DNA of 32,482 nucleotides from Parcubacteria group bacterium M6-OD1-1 (lineage in GTDB: Bacteria; Patescibacteriota; Minisyncoccia; GWC2-36-17; M10-OD1-4): NCBI GenBank assembly GCA_003056085.1, contig LSNK01000002.1, positions 174,575 through 207,056 on the forward strand, written 5' to 3'. The translations under genes and the position numbers were made by a program. The notes under the pieces are model-generated. The model made no database searches. It was not told where the DNA came from and was given only the letters and a program-made list of their open reading frames with translations. Of the stretch, positions 7,784-15,577 are shown piece by piece. Numbering within the stretch: position 1 is the first letter of the stretch; each line of letters opens with the position of its first letter.

Positions 7784-9094
7784 TTTTAAATGATTTTTAA
7801 TCACTTTAACTATCTTCTCTATCGGAACAGTCTCCTGAGCTCCTGTTTCCATATCTCTTAAAATAATATCTCCGTCTATTGCTTCTTTTTGACCTATAAT
7901 TAAACTCATTTTTGCGCCAAATTTATCTGCTATGCGAAGCTGGGAAGACAAACTATTTCTACCAAAAGATTCCATTACATGCAAGCCCGCCGATGAAAGA
8001 TCATCAAAAAGCTTGAGGCTCTTTTTCTTTCCTAAATCTCCAACCTGAACTAAAAATATCTGTGATTTAAATGGATTCGCCACTTTCACCCCCTGTTTTT
8101 TCATAAGGTTTATAACTCTTTCCATACCAATTGCCGCACCAACCGCTGGAGTATCTTTTCCGCCGACTATTTTTATCAATTTATCAAATCTTCCGCCACC
8201 ACCCAAAGCAAGTTTAGATCTTCTGTGAGCCTTCTCACTTCCTCCTTCTGAATGCTCATCTTCCAAGAAAACCTCAAAAACGGTTTTTGTATAATAATCC
8301 AAACCTCTTACAAGATGCGGATTGAGTGAATAAGGTATTTCAAGTTCATCTAAAAATTCTAAAACTGACTTAAAGTGGTCGTGGCATTCTTTACACAAAC
8401 TATCTATTAAAGTTGGAGCATTTACTTTTATCGGCTGGCATTTTTCTTCTTTACAATCCAAAAGTCTTAAGGGATTTGTTTTAATTCTTTTTTTGCAATT
8501 TGTACAAGCTCCTTTTATTCTTGACCTGTAATATTTTAAAAGCTGACTTCTGTAACTTGGGCGGCATTCTTTGCATCCTATGCTGTTTATCTCAACATTC
8601 AGATTTTTAAGCTTTAAACTGTAACATGTTTTTACAAAAACATTTATTATCTGAGCATCATAAACAGGATCCATATCCCCAAAAATTTCAAAACCAATTT
8701 GATGAAACTGTCTGAATCTTCCGGACTGCGGTTTTTCGTACCTAAACATAGGACCAATATAATAAAGCTTTACCGGCTGGGGTAAGTTTGCCATTCCGTT
8801 TTCAATGTAAGCTCTTACAACGCTTGCTGTTCCTTCCGGACGCAAAGCAACACTGTCTTTGCCTTTGGTTTTAAAAACATACATCTGTTTTTCAATAATG
8901 TCTGTGGCCTCACCAACAGATGTGACATAAAGATCTGAATTCTCAAAAATAGGAGTGTCTATTCTTCCAAATCCATAATGCAAAGCAATGTCTCTGACCA
9001 CATCTCTCACTTTATTCCAATATTTTTGTTCTTGAGGCAAAATATCAAAAGTTCCCTTAGGAGTTTGAAATGTTTTTTTGGGTTTTCTTGACAT
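7778..9094 (-). CDS. hisS: Histidyl-tRNA synthetase
   Basis: Class II synthetase charging tRNA-His. Motif 1 to motif 2 runs through FENSDLYVTSVGEATDIIEK and MFRYEKPQSGRFRQFHQIG (residues about 117-135), with the histidine-specific LVRGLDYYTKTVFEV near residue 261 and motif 3 at GAAIGMERVINL near residue 319. The C-terminal anticodon-binding domain starts near residue 342. The insertion domain has several CxxC pairs (CKEC, CTNC, CKEC), suggesting a small zinc-binding module, as seen in some bacterial HisRS. Length of 438 is typical. lepB lies upstream on the same strand with a 44-nt gap. Confidence 0.97.
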   Translation of the reverse strand: MSRKPKKTFQTPKGTFDILPQEQKYWNKVRDVVRDIALHYGFGRIDTPIFENSDLYVTSVGEATDIIEKQMYVFKTKGKDSVALRPEGTASVVRAYIENGMANLPQPVKLYYIGPMFRYEKPQSGRFRQFHQIGFEIFGDMDPVYDAQIINVFVKTCYSLKLKNLNVEINSIGCKECRPSYRSQLLKYYRSRIKGACTNCKKRIKTNPLRLLDCKEEKCQPIKVNAPTLIDSLCKECHDHFKSVLEFLDELEIPYSLNPHLVRGLDYYTKTVFEVFLEDEHSEGGSEKAHRRSKLALGGGGRFDKLIKIVGGKDTPAVGAAIGMERVINLMKKQGVKVANPFKSQIFLVQVGDLGKKKSLKLFDDLSSAGLHVMESFGRNSLSSQLRIADKFGAKMSLIIGQKEAIDGDIILRDMETGAQETVPIEKIVKVIKNHLKK

Positions 9095-9138
9095 AATTTT
9101 TTATTTAGAATTTATGCACTTAAATACGCAAATTCTAT

Positions 9139-9681
9139 TTATTTGTAAAAACTAAATGAATCAAACGGAAATACTCTCACCGCAACCTTACCGATTAAAA
9201 ATTTGTCTTTTAAAGGACCCCATCTTCTGGAGTCAGAAGATGCCCCTCTGTTGTCTCCTAATACAAAATACTCATCGTATCCAAGCTTTACCTCGCCTCC
9301 TCCAAATGTTTCTTTCTCATTTAAAATATACTTCTCATCAAGAAAAAATCCTTTGGGGTTATCTTTGTTTTTGATAATTATTTTTCCGTTTCTAAATCCA
9401 ATTATTTCGCCGGGCAATCCAACAATTCTTTTAATATAATACTGTTTTGTGTCATAAGGATATTTAAACACAATGACATCACCTCTCTCCGGTTTGTTTA
9501 ATCTGTAAGATATTTCATCAACTATAAGATAATCGCCATTTTCAAACGAAGGCTCCATAGAAGCGCCTAAAACAAAAAACGGCTGAATAACATAATATCT
9601 TAACGGTATTATGATAACCAACGATATTAATACTAATTTTGATGTCTCCCATAAAAAGGAGAATATATTTTTAAACTTCAT
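9139..9681 (-). CDS. lepB: Signal peptidase I
   Basis: Membrane serine protease that removes signal peptides from secreted proteins. One N-terminal transmembrane segment (about residues 15-36) is followed by box B GASMEPSFENGDYL with nucleophile Ser41, box D YYIKRIVGLPGE with general base Lys84, and box E GDNRGASSDSRRWGPL near residues 142-157. Length of 180 is the short Gram-positive-like form. Probable clients in this window are the proteins with signal peptides encoded at 14143-14565 and 15578-16275. It is divergent from the LCP gene. Confidence 0.96.
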   Translation of the reverse strand: MKFKNIFSFLWETSKLVLISLVIIIPLRYYVIQPFFVLGASMEPSFENGDYLIVDEISYRLNKPERGDVIVFKYPYDTKQYYIKRIVGLPGEIIGFRNGKIIIKNKDNPKGFFLDEKYILNEKETFGGGEVKLGYDEYFVLGDNRGASSDSRRWGPLKDKFLIGKVAVRVFPFDSFSFYK

Positions 9682-9772
9682 AATGAAAATAATCTACCAT
9701 AAAAACCACGATATTACAATATCCGGCCGCAAAAAATAATCTTCTATCTTAATTTCTTATTTAACTGTTTTA

Positions 9773-9802
9773 TTGACTGTCCTCCCTTTTTTATTTTATG
9801 GT
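9773..9802 (+). promoter_or_regulatory. Putative promoter of the LCP gene
   Basis: TTGACT (9773-9778) and TATGGT (9797-9802) are 18 nt apart. Initiation would fall near 9809, where the first ATG of the reading frame sits, so the mRNA may be nearly leaderless. This argues against translation from the TTG at 9773, which is part of the -35 box. Confidence 0.45.
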
Positions 9803-9808
9803 ATCATA

Positions 9809-10852
9809 ATGATTATGAATGAATATTATGATTACGAATTAGAAGAAAAGAAAGACTCTGAACTTCTTTTATGGTTTTTGAGAGCTTTTGGTATTTTGTT
9901 TTTTTCACTTTTCATATTTTTTTTCAATACACAAGAACTTCAAAAACCATCGCAAACGGAATTTGGGGCATCTCAAATAGTAAAAACCGCTTTTTCTTTT
10001 TTAACGGAAAAAGAAAACTACATTAAAGGAGAAAAGCAAGATAGAGTAAACATTCTTTTTTTGGGAATGCCGGGGAAAGAAAACAGTGCGCCACACCTAA
10101 CAGACTCCATTATGCTTATAAGCATACGCCCAAGCACCAACCAGCTTGCAGTTTTGTCTATCCCCCGCGATCTTTTGGTTTATCTTAAAAAAGAAAAAAG
10201 GTATGCAAAAATAAATTCACTTTTTATAATAAATGAAAAAGACCCAAAACTAATAGAAGAAAAGGTTAAGCAAATAACAGGACAGGAGATTAACTACTAT
10301 ATCGCTTTGGACATAACGGCAGTTGAAAAAGTAATTGATATTTTAGGAGGGTTAAATGTTTTTGTATCAAGAGATGTTTATGACCCAAGATTCCCCACTC
10401 CCGGCTTTGGAACTGAAGTTTTTGAAATAAAAAAAGGCTGGAGATATCTTGATGGTAAAACAGTCCAAAAATATTTAAGAACAAGAAACTCACCAAACGG
10501 AGATTTCTCAAGAATGGAGCAGCAACAGGCGGTTGTTGAAGCCATAAGAAAAAAAATGTTTGGACTTAATCTTTTTTTAGACCTGCCTACTATATTTTCA
10601 ATATTTAAAACAATGTCCGACCACACACAAACAGATATTTCAAATAATGAAATAAAAAGGCTTTATACCCTTATAAAAAACGTAAGTTATGATAAAATAG
10701 AAAATAAGGTTTTAAATGGCGGGTCAGACGATTCTTTGCTTGTCGCAGATGAGTTTATGTTCGGAAGCCAAAGAGGGTTTGTATTAAAACCAAAAGCCGG
10801 AGATTTTGATTATTCGGAAATACAAAGTCTCGCAAATTCAATTTTTAGATAA
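9809..10852 (+). CDS. LytR-CpsA-Psr (LCP) family protein
   Basis: Membrane-anchored phosphotransferase family that attaches glycopolymers to peptidoglycan or other surface acceptors. The reading frame is open from a TTG at 9773, but ATG at 9809 or 9815 is preferred because no ribosome site precedes the TTG and it overlaps the putative -35 box. A single transmembrane segment follows the acidic N-terminus (LWFLRAFGILFFSLFIFFF). The LCP core shows DSIMLISI, LAVLSIPRDLLV with the conserved Arg-Asp, and YLRTRNSPNGDFSRMEQQQ, the conserved Arg-rich polyprenyl-phosphate-binding segment. The frame ends 19 nt before pth. Substrate polymer is unknown. Confidence 0.9.
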   Translation: MIMNEYYDYELEEKKDSELLLWFLRAFGILFFSLFIFFFNTQELQKPSQTEFGASQIVKTAFSFLTEKENYIKGEKQDRVNILFLGMPGKENSAPHLTDSIMLISIRPSTNQLAVLSIPRDLLVYLKKEKRYAKINSLFIINEKDPKLIEEKVKQITGQEINYYIALDITAVEKVIDILGGLNVFVSRDVYDPRFPTPGFGTEVFEIKKGWRYLDGKTVQKYLRTRNSPNGDFSRMEQQQAVVEAIRKKMFGLNLFLDLPTIFSIFKTMSDHTQTDISNNEIKRLYTLIKNVSYDKIENKVLNGGSDDSLLVADEFMFGSQRGFVLKPKAGDFDYSEIQSLANSIFR

Positions 10853-10871
10853 AATAAATTTACATAAAAAT

Positions 10872-11441
10872 ATGACATATTTAATCATAGGACTGGGCAA
10901 CCCGGGAGAAGAATACGAAAATACAAGACACAACATCGGACGGGATGCGGTAATTTACTTTGCTAAGAAAAATAATTTCTCGGATTTTTCAGAAAATAAA
11001 AAACTAAAGTCTCTTGTTTCGGAAGGAAAATTGGAAAAGAACAAAGTCATTTTAATACTGCCTGAAACTTATATGAATAAATCCGGTGAGGCGGCCTCTT
11101 TTGCGCAAAAATATTTCAAGACCAAACCGGAAAATATTTTTGTTGTTTATGACGATATAGACTTGTCTTTCGGAACAATAAAGATATCTTTCAATAAAAA
11201 CTCGGGAGGACACAAAGGAATCGGTGATGTAATAAAGAAATTAAAAACAAAAGAATTTTACAGAGTTCGTCTCGGTATAAACCCAACAAAAAAGAAAAAA
11301 AATGCTGCAGAAGTGGTTTTGAAAAAATTCGGAAAAAAAGATGAACTCGTTTTAAAAAAACTCAAAAAAACAATAAACGAATCTCTCCTCTGCGCTGTTT
11401 TGGAAACTCCTCAAAAAGCAATGGGAAAATTTAACCAATAA
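10872..11441 (+). CDS. pth: Peptidyl-tRNA hydrolase
   Basis: Releases tRNA from peptidyl-tRNA that dropped off ribosomes. Start chosen at ATG 10872, giving MTYLIIGLGNPGEEYENTRH, the family N-terminus with catalytic His (NTRHNIG) at residue 20; the open frame upstream overlaps the LCP gene and has no homology. ETYMNKSGEAA near residues 64-74 and VYDDIDLSFGTIKI near residues 93-106 with the catalytic Asp, then NSGGHKGIGDVI and YRVRLGI, complete the fold. Length of 189 is typical. A decayed duplicate of its 3' end lies beyond mfd at 13624-13716. Confidence 0.95.
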   Translation: MTYLIIGLGNPGEEYENTRHNIGRDAVIYFAKKNNFSDFSENKKLKSLVSEGKLEKNKVILILPETYMNKSGEAASFAQKYFKTKPENIFVVYDDIDLSFGTIKISFNKNSGGHKGIGDVIKKLKTKEFYRVRLGINPTKKKKNAAEVVLKKFGKKDELVLKKLKKTINESLLCAVLETPQKAMGKFNQ

Positions 11442-11447
11442 CATCAG

Positions 11448-11493
11448 AATCAACAACTGTTGTGAAAACCGCCGCAAAAATTGTTGATTTTTT
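11448..11493 (+). terminator. Possible terminator after pth
   Basis: Nine-base-pair arms (AATCAACAA / TTGTTGATT) with a 24-nt loop, followed by a run of T (488-493 of this block). It lies 7 nt beyond the pth stop. Confidence 0.45.
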
Positions 11494-11552
11494 AAATAAA
11501 ATAATATTTTTTGTTTGTCATTTTAATATTTTTAATATAAGCTAAAAAGCTA

Positions 11553-13565
11553 ATGAAGTTAAAATCCGACAGCTTACTTATTGTTGCGTTAACCCCCGAC
11601 TTGGCGGAAAGGGATGTTTTTTGGTTTTCTGAAAACGAAAAAAAAATAAAAAATTTGCTGAAAATAGATTCATTCTGGCAAAACCACGCTGTATTTATTG
11701 AAACAGACCAGAACATTAAACTTTCTGAGTTTTTAAGAAAACTCAGCGACCTAAACTACGAAAAAGTAACAACTATTTCAAGGCCTGGAGAATTTTCCTC
11801 TCGAGGAGGACTTGTGTCTTTATTTCCCGTTAATTTAAACTATGCTGTTGCAATAGATTTTCTGGGAAATAAAATAGAATCAATAAAAAAGCTCGGCGTA
11901 TCTGTTTCAGAAGACAATCGAGACAAAATATTAAAAAAACAGATTAAGACTCTTGGAGCTGACCATCTCAAAAATTTAAGCCCTGGAGATTATCTGGTGC
12001 ACATTGACCATGGTATAGGAATTTACAAAGGGAAAATCACCTTAAAAACCAAAACCGATATTCAAAATGTTCGAGGTTCAACCTCGAACATAGATAAAGA
12101 ATATTATCTTTTAGAATATGCTCCCCCAAAAAATGGAGCGGACCCGGATAAGCTTTTTGTCCCAAAAGATAAAATAGAAAAATTATCTTTGTATTTAGGA
12201 TTTGTAAAACCGACCATTCACAGATTGTCGGGAAATGCCTGGGAAAAAACATTCAAAAAAGCATCCGAAGATGCAGAGGAGCTCGCAAAAGAACTTTTAG
12301 AACTTTACGCAAAAAGATCAACTGCAAGAAAAATCCCCTGCCAAAAAGACAGCATACACCAAAGAGAATTTGAAGATATGTTTGAACATCCGGAAACTCC
12401 GGACCAGAAAAAAGCCATTTCTGAAATTAAAAAAGATATGGAATCAGACGAACCGATGGACAGACTTTTATGCGGAGATGTCGGTTTTGGAAAAACAGAA
12501 GTCGCACAACGCGCTATCTTTAAAGCGGTTGATTCGGGTCATCAAGCCGCAATACTCTGCCCTACCACTATTTTGTCAGACCAGCATTTTGAAAACTTTA
12601 AAAAAAGATTTGAAAAATTTCCATTTAACATTGCCGCTTTAAACAGATTTGAATCTAAAAAGAATCAAAAAAACACTATAGAAAAATTAAAAAAAGGGAC
12701 TGTGGATATTATCATCGGAACCCACAGACTGCTTTCTGAAGATGTATTTTCCGCTTTGAGCGGGAAAAAACTGGGTCTTTTGGTGATAGATGAAGAACAG
12801 CGTTTTGGAGTAAAACAAAAAGAAAAACTTAAAAAACTAAAAGAAAATATAGATATACTAAGTTTGTCTGCAACACCTATACCAAGGACTCTTCATCTTG
12901 CTCTCTCCGGACTCAAACAAGTCAGTCAGATAAACACTCCTCCGTTTGGAAGAATGCCTATTAACACAAACGTTCTTTGTTATGATAAAAATGTAGTGAA
13001 GGAAGCAATTAAAAAAGAAATAGAAAGAAACGGACAAGTATATTTTTTACACAATAAAATTGAAACTATAAACAAAACGATGTCAGACCTTAAAAAACTT
13101 TTGCCGAAAATCAAATTTGATATTGTTCACGGCAGACTTTCTGAAAAGGAATTGAGAAATGTTATGCAAAAATTTAAAAACAAAAAATCTGATGTTTTAA
13201 TAGCAACCACAATAATAGAAAATGGACTTGATCTTAAAAATGTAAATACTTTGATAGTGGATGATGCCGCAAGACTTGGGCTTTCCCAAGCGCATCAAAT
13301 AAGAGGAAGGATAGGAAGACATACGGTTCCCGCCTACGCATATTTAATGTATCAAAAAAACTCCTTAACAGAAGACGGCAAAAAAAGACTTGATGCTCTA
13401 AAAAAATATTCAGACTTGGGTTCCGGATATCAGCTTGCAATGTCCGACCTTCAAATAAGAGGCGCCGGAAATATTCTCGGGAAAAAACAGAGCGGAACTA
13501 TAAATCAAATAGGGCTAAACCTTTATTGTGAAGTTTTAAATGATGCTATTGAAAGGTTGAAATAA
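11553..13565 (+). CDS. mfd: Shortened transcription-repair coupling factor (Mfd)
   Basis: Superfamily 2 translocase that pushes stalled RNA polymerase off DNA. At 670 residues it is far shorter than classical Mfd (about 1150). Residues 1-120 are a remnant of the UvrB-like N-terminal part (ISRPGEFSSRGGLVSLFPV). The RNA-polymerase-interacting domain lies at about 141-210 (LSPGDYLVHIDHGIGIYKG). The motor follows: Walker A GDVGFGKTE (309-317), DEEQ (414-417), SATPIPRTL, and motif VI QIRGRIGRH, then the translocation motif region ending in GAGNILGKKQSG. The C-terminal inhibitory domain D7 is absent, and most of the UvrA-binding region too. It carries an in-frame palindrome at residues 172-179. RecG is the alternative, but the CarD-like domain argues for Mfd. 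Confidence 0.88.
   Translation: MKLKSDSLLIVALTPDLAERDVFWFSENEKKIKNLLKIDSFWQNHAVFIETDQNIKLSEFLRKLSDLNYEKVTTISRPGEFSSRGGLVSLFPVNLNYAVAIDFLGNKIESIKKLGVSVSEDNRDKILKKQIKTLGADHLKNLSPGDYLVHIDHGIGIYKGKITLKTKTDIQNVRGSTSNIDKEYYLLEYAPPKNGADPDKLFVPKDKIEKLSLYLGFVKPTIHRLSGNAWEKTFKKASEDAEELAKELLELYAKRSTARKIPCQKDSIHQREFEDMFEHPETPDQKKAISEIKKDMESDEPMDRLLCGDVGFGKTEVAQRAIFKAVDSGHQAAILCPTTILSDQHFENFKKRFEKFPFNIAALNRFESKKNQKNTIEKLKKGTVDIIIGTHRLLSEDVFSALSGKKLGLLVIDEEQRFGVKQKEKLKKLKENIDILSLSATPIPRTLHLALSGLKQVSQINTPPFGRMPINTNVLCYDKNVVKEAIKKEIERNGQVYFLHNKIETINKTMSDLKKLLPKIKFDIVHGRLSEKELRNVMQKFKNKKSDVLIATTIIENGLDLKNVNTLIVDDAARLGLSQAHQIRGRIGRHTVPAYAYLMYQKNSLTEDGKKRLDALKKYSDLGSGYQLAMSDLQIRGAGNILGKKQSGTINQIGLNLYCEVLNDAIERLK
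12067..12091. repeat. Perfect palindrome inside mfd
   Basis: Eleven-base arms ATGTTCGAGGT / ACCTCGAACAT around a 3-nt loop, read in frame as NVRGSTSN within a loop of the RNA-polymerase-interacting domain. The surrounding stretch is extra relative to the usual domain, in which the strands are joined by a short turn. Confidence 0.7.
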
Positions 13566-13623
13566 AACTATCTAAAAATATAAGAGATTATAATTAAATA
13601 TTTTTTCTTTATTTTTATAATAT

Positions 13624-13716
13624 AAAGAAAGGAAGAAAAAAATAAACGAAGCACTTTTTTACGCAGTGTCAGAGCCTCCTCAAAAAGCGATGGTAGAATT
13701 TATCTCTCTTTTTTAA
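13624..13716 (+). pseudogene. Remnant of a second pth 3' end
   Basis: In the frame starting at 13624 the sequence reads ...INEALFYAVSEPPQKAM then VEF and stops at 13714-13716. The intact Pth ends INESLLCAVLETPQKAM then GKF. Nucleotide identity over the 57-base core (13645-13701) is about 75 per cent by eye. No upstream portion of a pth gene is recognisable, so this is a decayed tail left downstream of mfd. Its last bases overlap the end of the convergent 118-residue gene. Confidence 0.75.
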
Positions 13717-14056
13717 AATATCTGTTTCTTACTTTCTTAAAGACAAACACGATTAGGCAAGCCAATAGGTAAAAAGTAAAAATATTTAAAATAAAATATG
13801 AAAATCCTCCAATATTAAAACATACTGAATCATTCATGCCCGTCAAAGAACATAAGTCTCCAACCGCCCCTGAAACAGCTATGGCAGGAAAATCAAAAAT
13901 GTGTTTAAGTTTAAAAAATAAAGTTTCCGTTACACTTTCAAAATTTTCTGTTGGGGTAGTTAGGGCTATTGTTATTCTCATGCCTATTATGGATAAAACC
14001 ATAAGAACAAAAGTCAACATTAACTTGAAAAAATTAAATTTTATAAATTCTTTCAT
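13700..14056 (-). CDS. Hypothetical membrane protein, two transmembrane segments
   Basis: Not recognised. The 118-residue protein has a hydrophobic segment at about 9-32 (FFKLMLTFVLMVLSIIGMRI), a central extracytoplasmic or cytoplasmic loop of about 50 residues containing two cysteines (DLCSLTG, SVCFNIG), a second hydrophobic segment at about 84-107, and a strongly basic tail KKVRNRYFKKER. It follows the secreted 140-residue gene on the same strand, separated by a hairpin, within an island of envelope genes. Coding is plausible from the clean membrane topology, but no family name can be given. Confidence 0.65.
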   Translation of the reverse strand: MKEFIKFNFFKLMLTFVLMVLSIIGMRITIALTTPTENFESVTETLFFKLKHIFDFPAIAVSGAVGDLCSLTGMNDSVCFNIGGFSYFILNIFTFYLLACLIVFVFKKVRNRYFKKER

Positions 14057-14105
14057 ATTTTATCTTTAAAATAATTATTTTTAAATTTTAAAAGACTTAA
14101 GAAAT

Positions 14106-14131
14106 AGAGGGTGATTATTCAATCACCCTCT
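14106..14131. terminator. Bidirectional hairpin terminator
   Basis: Perfect 11-bp stem AGAGGGTGATT / AATCACCCTCT with loop ATTC. It lies 12 nt beyond the stop of the minus-strand 140-residue gene; the T-run is better on the plus side (TGTTGTTTTTTATT). Confidence 0.7.
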
Positions 14132-14142
14132 GTTGTTTTTTA

Positions 14143-14565
14143 TTACTGAATTGAAACTCGTACAGCAAGACCATTAGGAGCATCGTAATTCTTGAAGAAA
14201 AATTTATATTCTATAGAACTACTACCGCTATACAAAGATTGTTCCGTCTTCCACATATAAAAAACTCCTGCATATCTCCAAAGATGCCATGGATCCCCGG
14301 GGATAGATGCATCTCTCCAGTAAAAATTCATGTAAGCAGACTTATCCCAATAATACAATGATTCATGCCAAGTAGTGAACTCTCTAGTCCCCTGCTCGTT
14401 AGGAGAATAATAAACTGTTGCAGTATCCCACTCAGGAAGCATAAATCCTATGGTATCTCCCGTACCTATGTAGTAATCTACATTATCCGCATAAGCATTC
14501 CCCGAAAAAACAAATGCCGATAATATCAGCATTATCGCAAAAATTGCATTTTTTAGCAATTTCAT
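14143..14565 (-). CDS. Hypothetical secreted protein
   Basis: Unrecognised 140-residue protein. It has a clear signal peptide: basic MKLLK, hydrophobic core AIFAIMLILSAFVFS, and an Ala-x-Ala cleavage site at about NAYA-DN (residue 26). The mature part is rich in Tyr and Trp (WDTATVYYSP, YYWDKSAYMNFYW, WHLWRYAGVFYMW), suggestive of a beta-rich extracellular domain. The ribosome site AAAAGGAGAAG lies just before the ATG and fixes the start. The upstream region resembles that of the CHAP gene at 15578-16275 (same hairpin, same homopolymer layout), implying shared control. The function is unknown; cell-surface or host contact is a guess. Confidence 0.75.
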   Translation of the reverse strand: MKLLKNAIFAIMLILSAFVFSGNAYADNVDYYIGTGDTIGFMLPEWDTATVYYSPNEQGTREFTTWHESLYYWDKSAYMNFYWRDASIPGDPWHLWRYAGVFYMWKTEQSLYSGSSSIEYKFFFKNYDAPNGLAVRVSIQ

Positions 14566-14605
14566 TTTACTTCTCCTTTTGACTGAAGGTTAAAAGAACA
14601 AAAAA

Positions 14606-14666
14606 GTTGCCAAGCCAATCTCAGCAACCAAAACCAATATACCATTTTTTTTTTGCGCCTTTGCAA
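14606..14666 (-). promoter_or_regulatory. Shared upstream cassette A: promoter with A10 spacer and 5' hairpin
   Basis: On the minus strand TTGCAA (14661-14666) and TATATT (14636-14641) are 19 nt apart; the spacer holds a 10-bp A/T homopolymer (14645-14654). Initiation would fall at about 14629, directly before a hairpin (14606-14628) with stem GTTGC / GCAAC and loop CAAGCCAATCTCA in plus-strand letters. The same arrangement precedes the CHAP gene. Confidence 0.5.
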
Positions 14667-14712
14667 ATTTTTTATGTGGAAAACTTTTTTGAAAAAACCT
14701 CTCGCAAAAAAT

Positions 14713-14747
14713 TAACAACTTTGGGGACGGTCGTCCCAAAGTTGTTA
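14713..14747. repeat. GGGGACG palindrome, copy A
   Basis: Near-perfect hairpin with core GGGGACGGTCGTCCC and arms AACAACTTT / AAAGTTGTT, one bulged G. It is a relative of the identical pair at 29497 and 30231, with paired changes on both arms. On the plus strand it is followed by a run of T at 14753-14758. Confidence 0.7.
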
Positions 14748-14807
14748 TTGGGTTTTTTATTTTAGATTAAAAATGTTTTGAAAAAAATAAAGCAACACAA
14801 TAAATCG

Positions 14808-14838
14808 AATTCTCCATAGGACAGTCCTATGGAGAATT
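14808..14838. repeat. Perfect palindrome
   Basis: Fourteen-base arms AATTCTCCATAGGA / TCCTATGGAGAATT around loop CAG. It lies in the 388-nt gap between the 140- and 179-residue genes. The remainder of that gap (14839-14953) is a slightly GC-richer stretch in which I see no gene. Confidence 0.7.
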
Positions 14839-14953
14839 GATAAATTTTTATTTTCTGCTCTGTCCTTTCTTCCGTTGCTCTTGTCGGAGCGAGGCACACC
14901 CCAACCGAGTTTTTATTTAATTTCAGAATTTTTATACTTCACTAAACAACAAC

Positions 14954-15493
14954 TTAGTATCTTATAGTTTTCAAAATCAAGTTCCATGTTTCATCAAGTG
15001 AAGAATCTGTATCACTTCTAGAATAAAATAGACTAATCGGTGTGTTAGTGTATTGAGAAGATAAATATATTTTCGTGATATCCGCATGAACAGGCTGGTC
15101 GCCTGGCAATTGCTCATCTAATCTGTATGTTACAAACTCACCTTTCAACCCATTTATAACTACAGGCTGAATTAACGAAATAAACTCAGGCCTAACATTA
15201 TCCGCTAAATTACTCTTTTTATCACTGTTTTGTATTGGTTCATATATGGATATATAAGACCCATCTGGTCCAGTGATTTGCGCTCTTCTAATGCGATATT
15301 GTTTATAGAGACGATTACTCGTAATGGCTAAATCTTCAAAGTTAACTTCTTTAGAATATGAAAAAGAAATATTATTTCCTGAAAAAGTTATATAAGAAGA
15401 ATTGAAGTGACTGTATTTGGCTATACCCACTCCAAACAAAATAAAAAGAATAACGAAACCAATAATAATTTTTTTATTAAAGCTTATTTTCAT
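14954..15493 (-). CDS. Hypothetical membrane-anchored extracytoplasmic protein
   Basis: Unrecognised 179-residue protein. The N-terminus MKISFNKK is basic, followed by a single hydrophobic segment (IIIGFVILFILFGVGIA, residues 9-25) with no clear cleavage site, so it is probably anchored with the rest outside. The outer part has alternating polar and hydrophobic residues (YITFSGNNISFSYSKEVNFEDLAI) typical of a small beta-rich domain, loosely recalling PsbP/LpqN-like folds, but I would not assign one. It lies 84 nt downstream of the CHAP gene, beyond a terminator-like hairpin, and lacks the shared upstream cassette. Confidence 0.65.
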   Translation of the reverse strand: MKISFNKKIIIGFVILFILFGVGIAKYSHFNSSYITFSGNNISFSYSKEVNFEDLAITSNRLYKQYRIRRAQITGPDGSYISIYEPIQNSDKKSNLADNVRPEFISLIQPVVINGLKGEFVTYRLDEQLPGDQPVHADITKIYLSSQYTNTPISLFYSRSDTDSSLDETWNLILKTIRY

Positions 15494-15522
15494 CTGTATA
15501 TATAATTATATTTTTAAAAAAG

Positions 15523-15554
15523 AAAGGGGTTATCTATAATAAAATAACCCCTTT
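15523..15554 (-). terminator. Terminator after the CHAP gene
   Basis: Perfect 11-bp stem AAAGGGGTTAT / ATAACCCCTTT with a 10-nt loop, followed on the minus strand by TTCTTTTTT. It lies about 24 nt beyond the CHAP stop. Confidence 0.75.
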
Positions 15555-15577
15555 TAAAAGGTTAAGCCTCTCTCAGA

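Noticed and set aside
9773-9808. TTG start at 9773 for the LCP protein
   Set aside because: The TTG belongs to a probable -35 box and has no ribosome site; the extra 12 residues are hydrophobic and not family-like. ATG at 9809 or 9815 fits better.
10806-10871. 22-residue N-terminal extension of Pth
   Set aside because: It lies inside the LCP gene in another frame; the Pth family begins at the MTYLIIGLGNPG segment.
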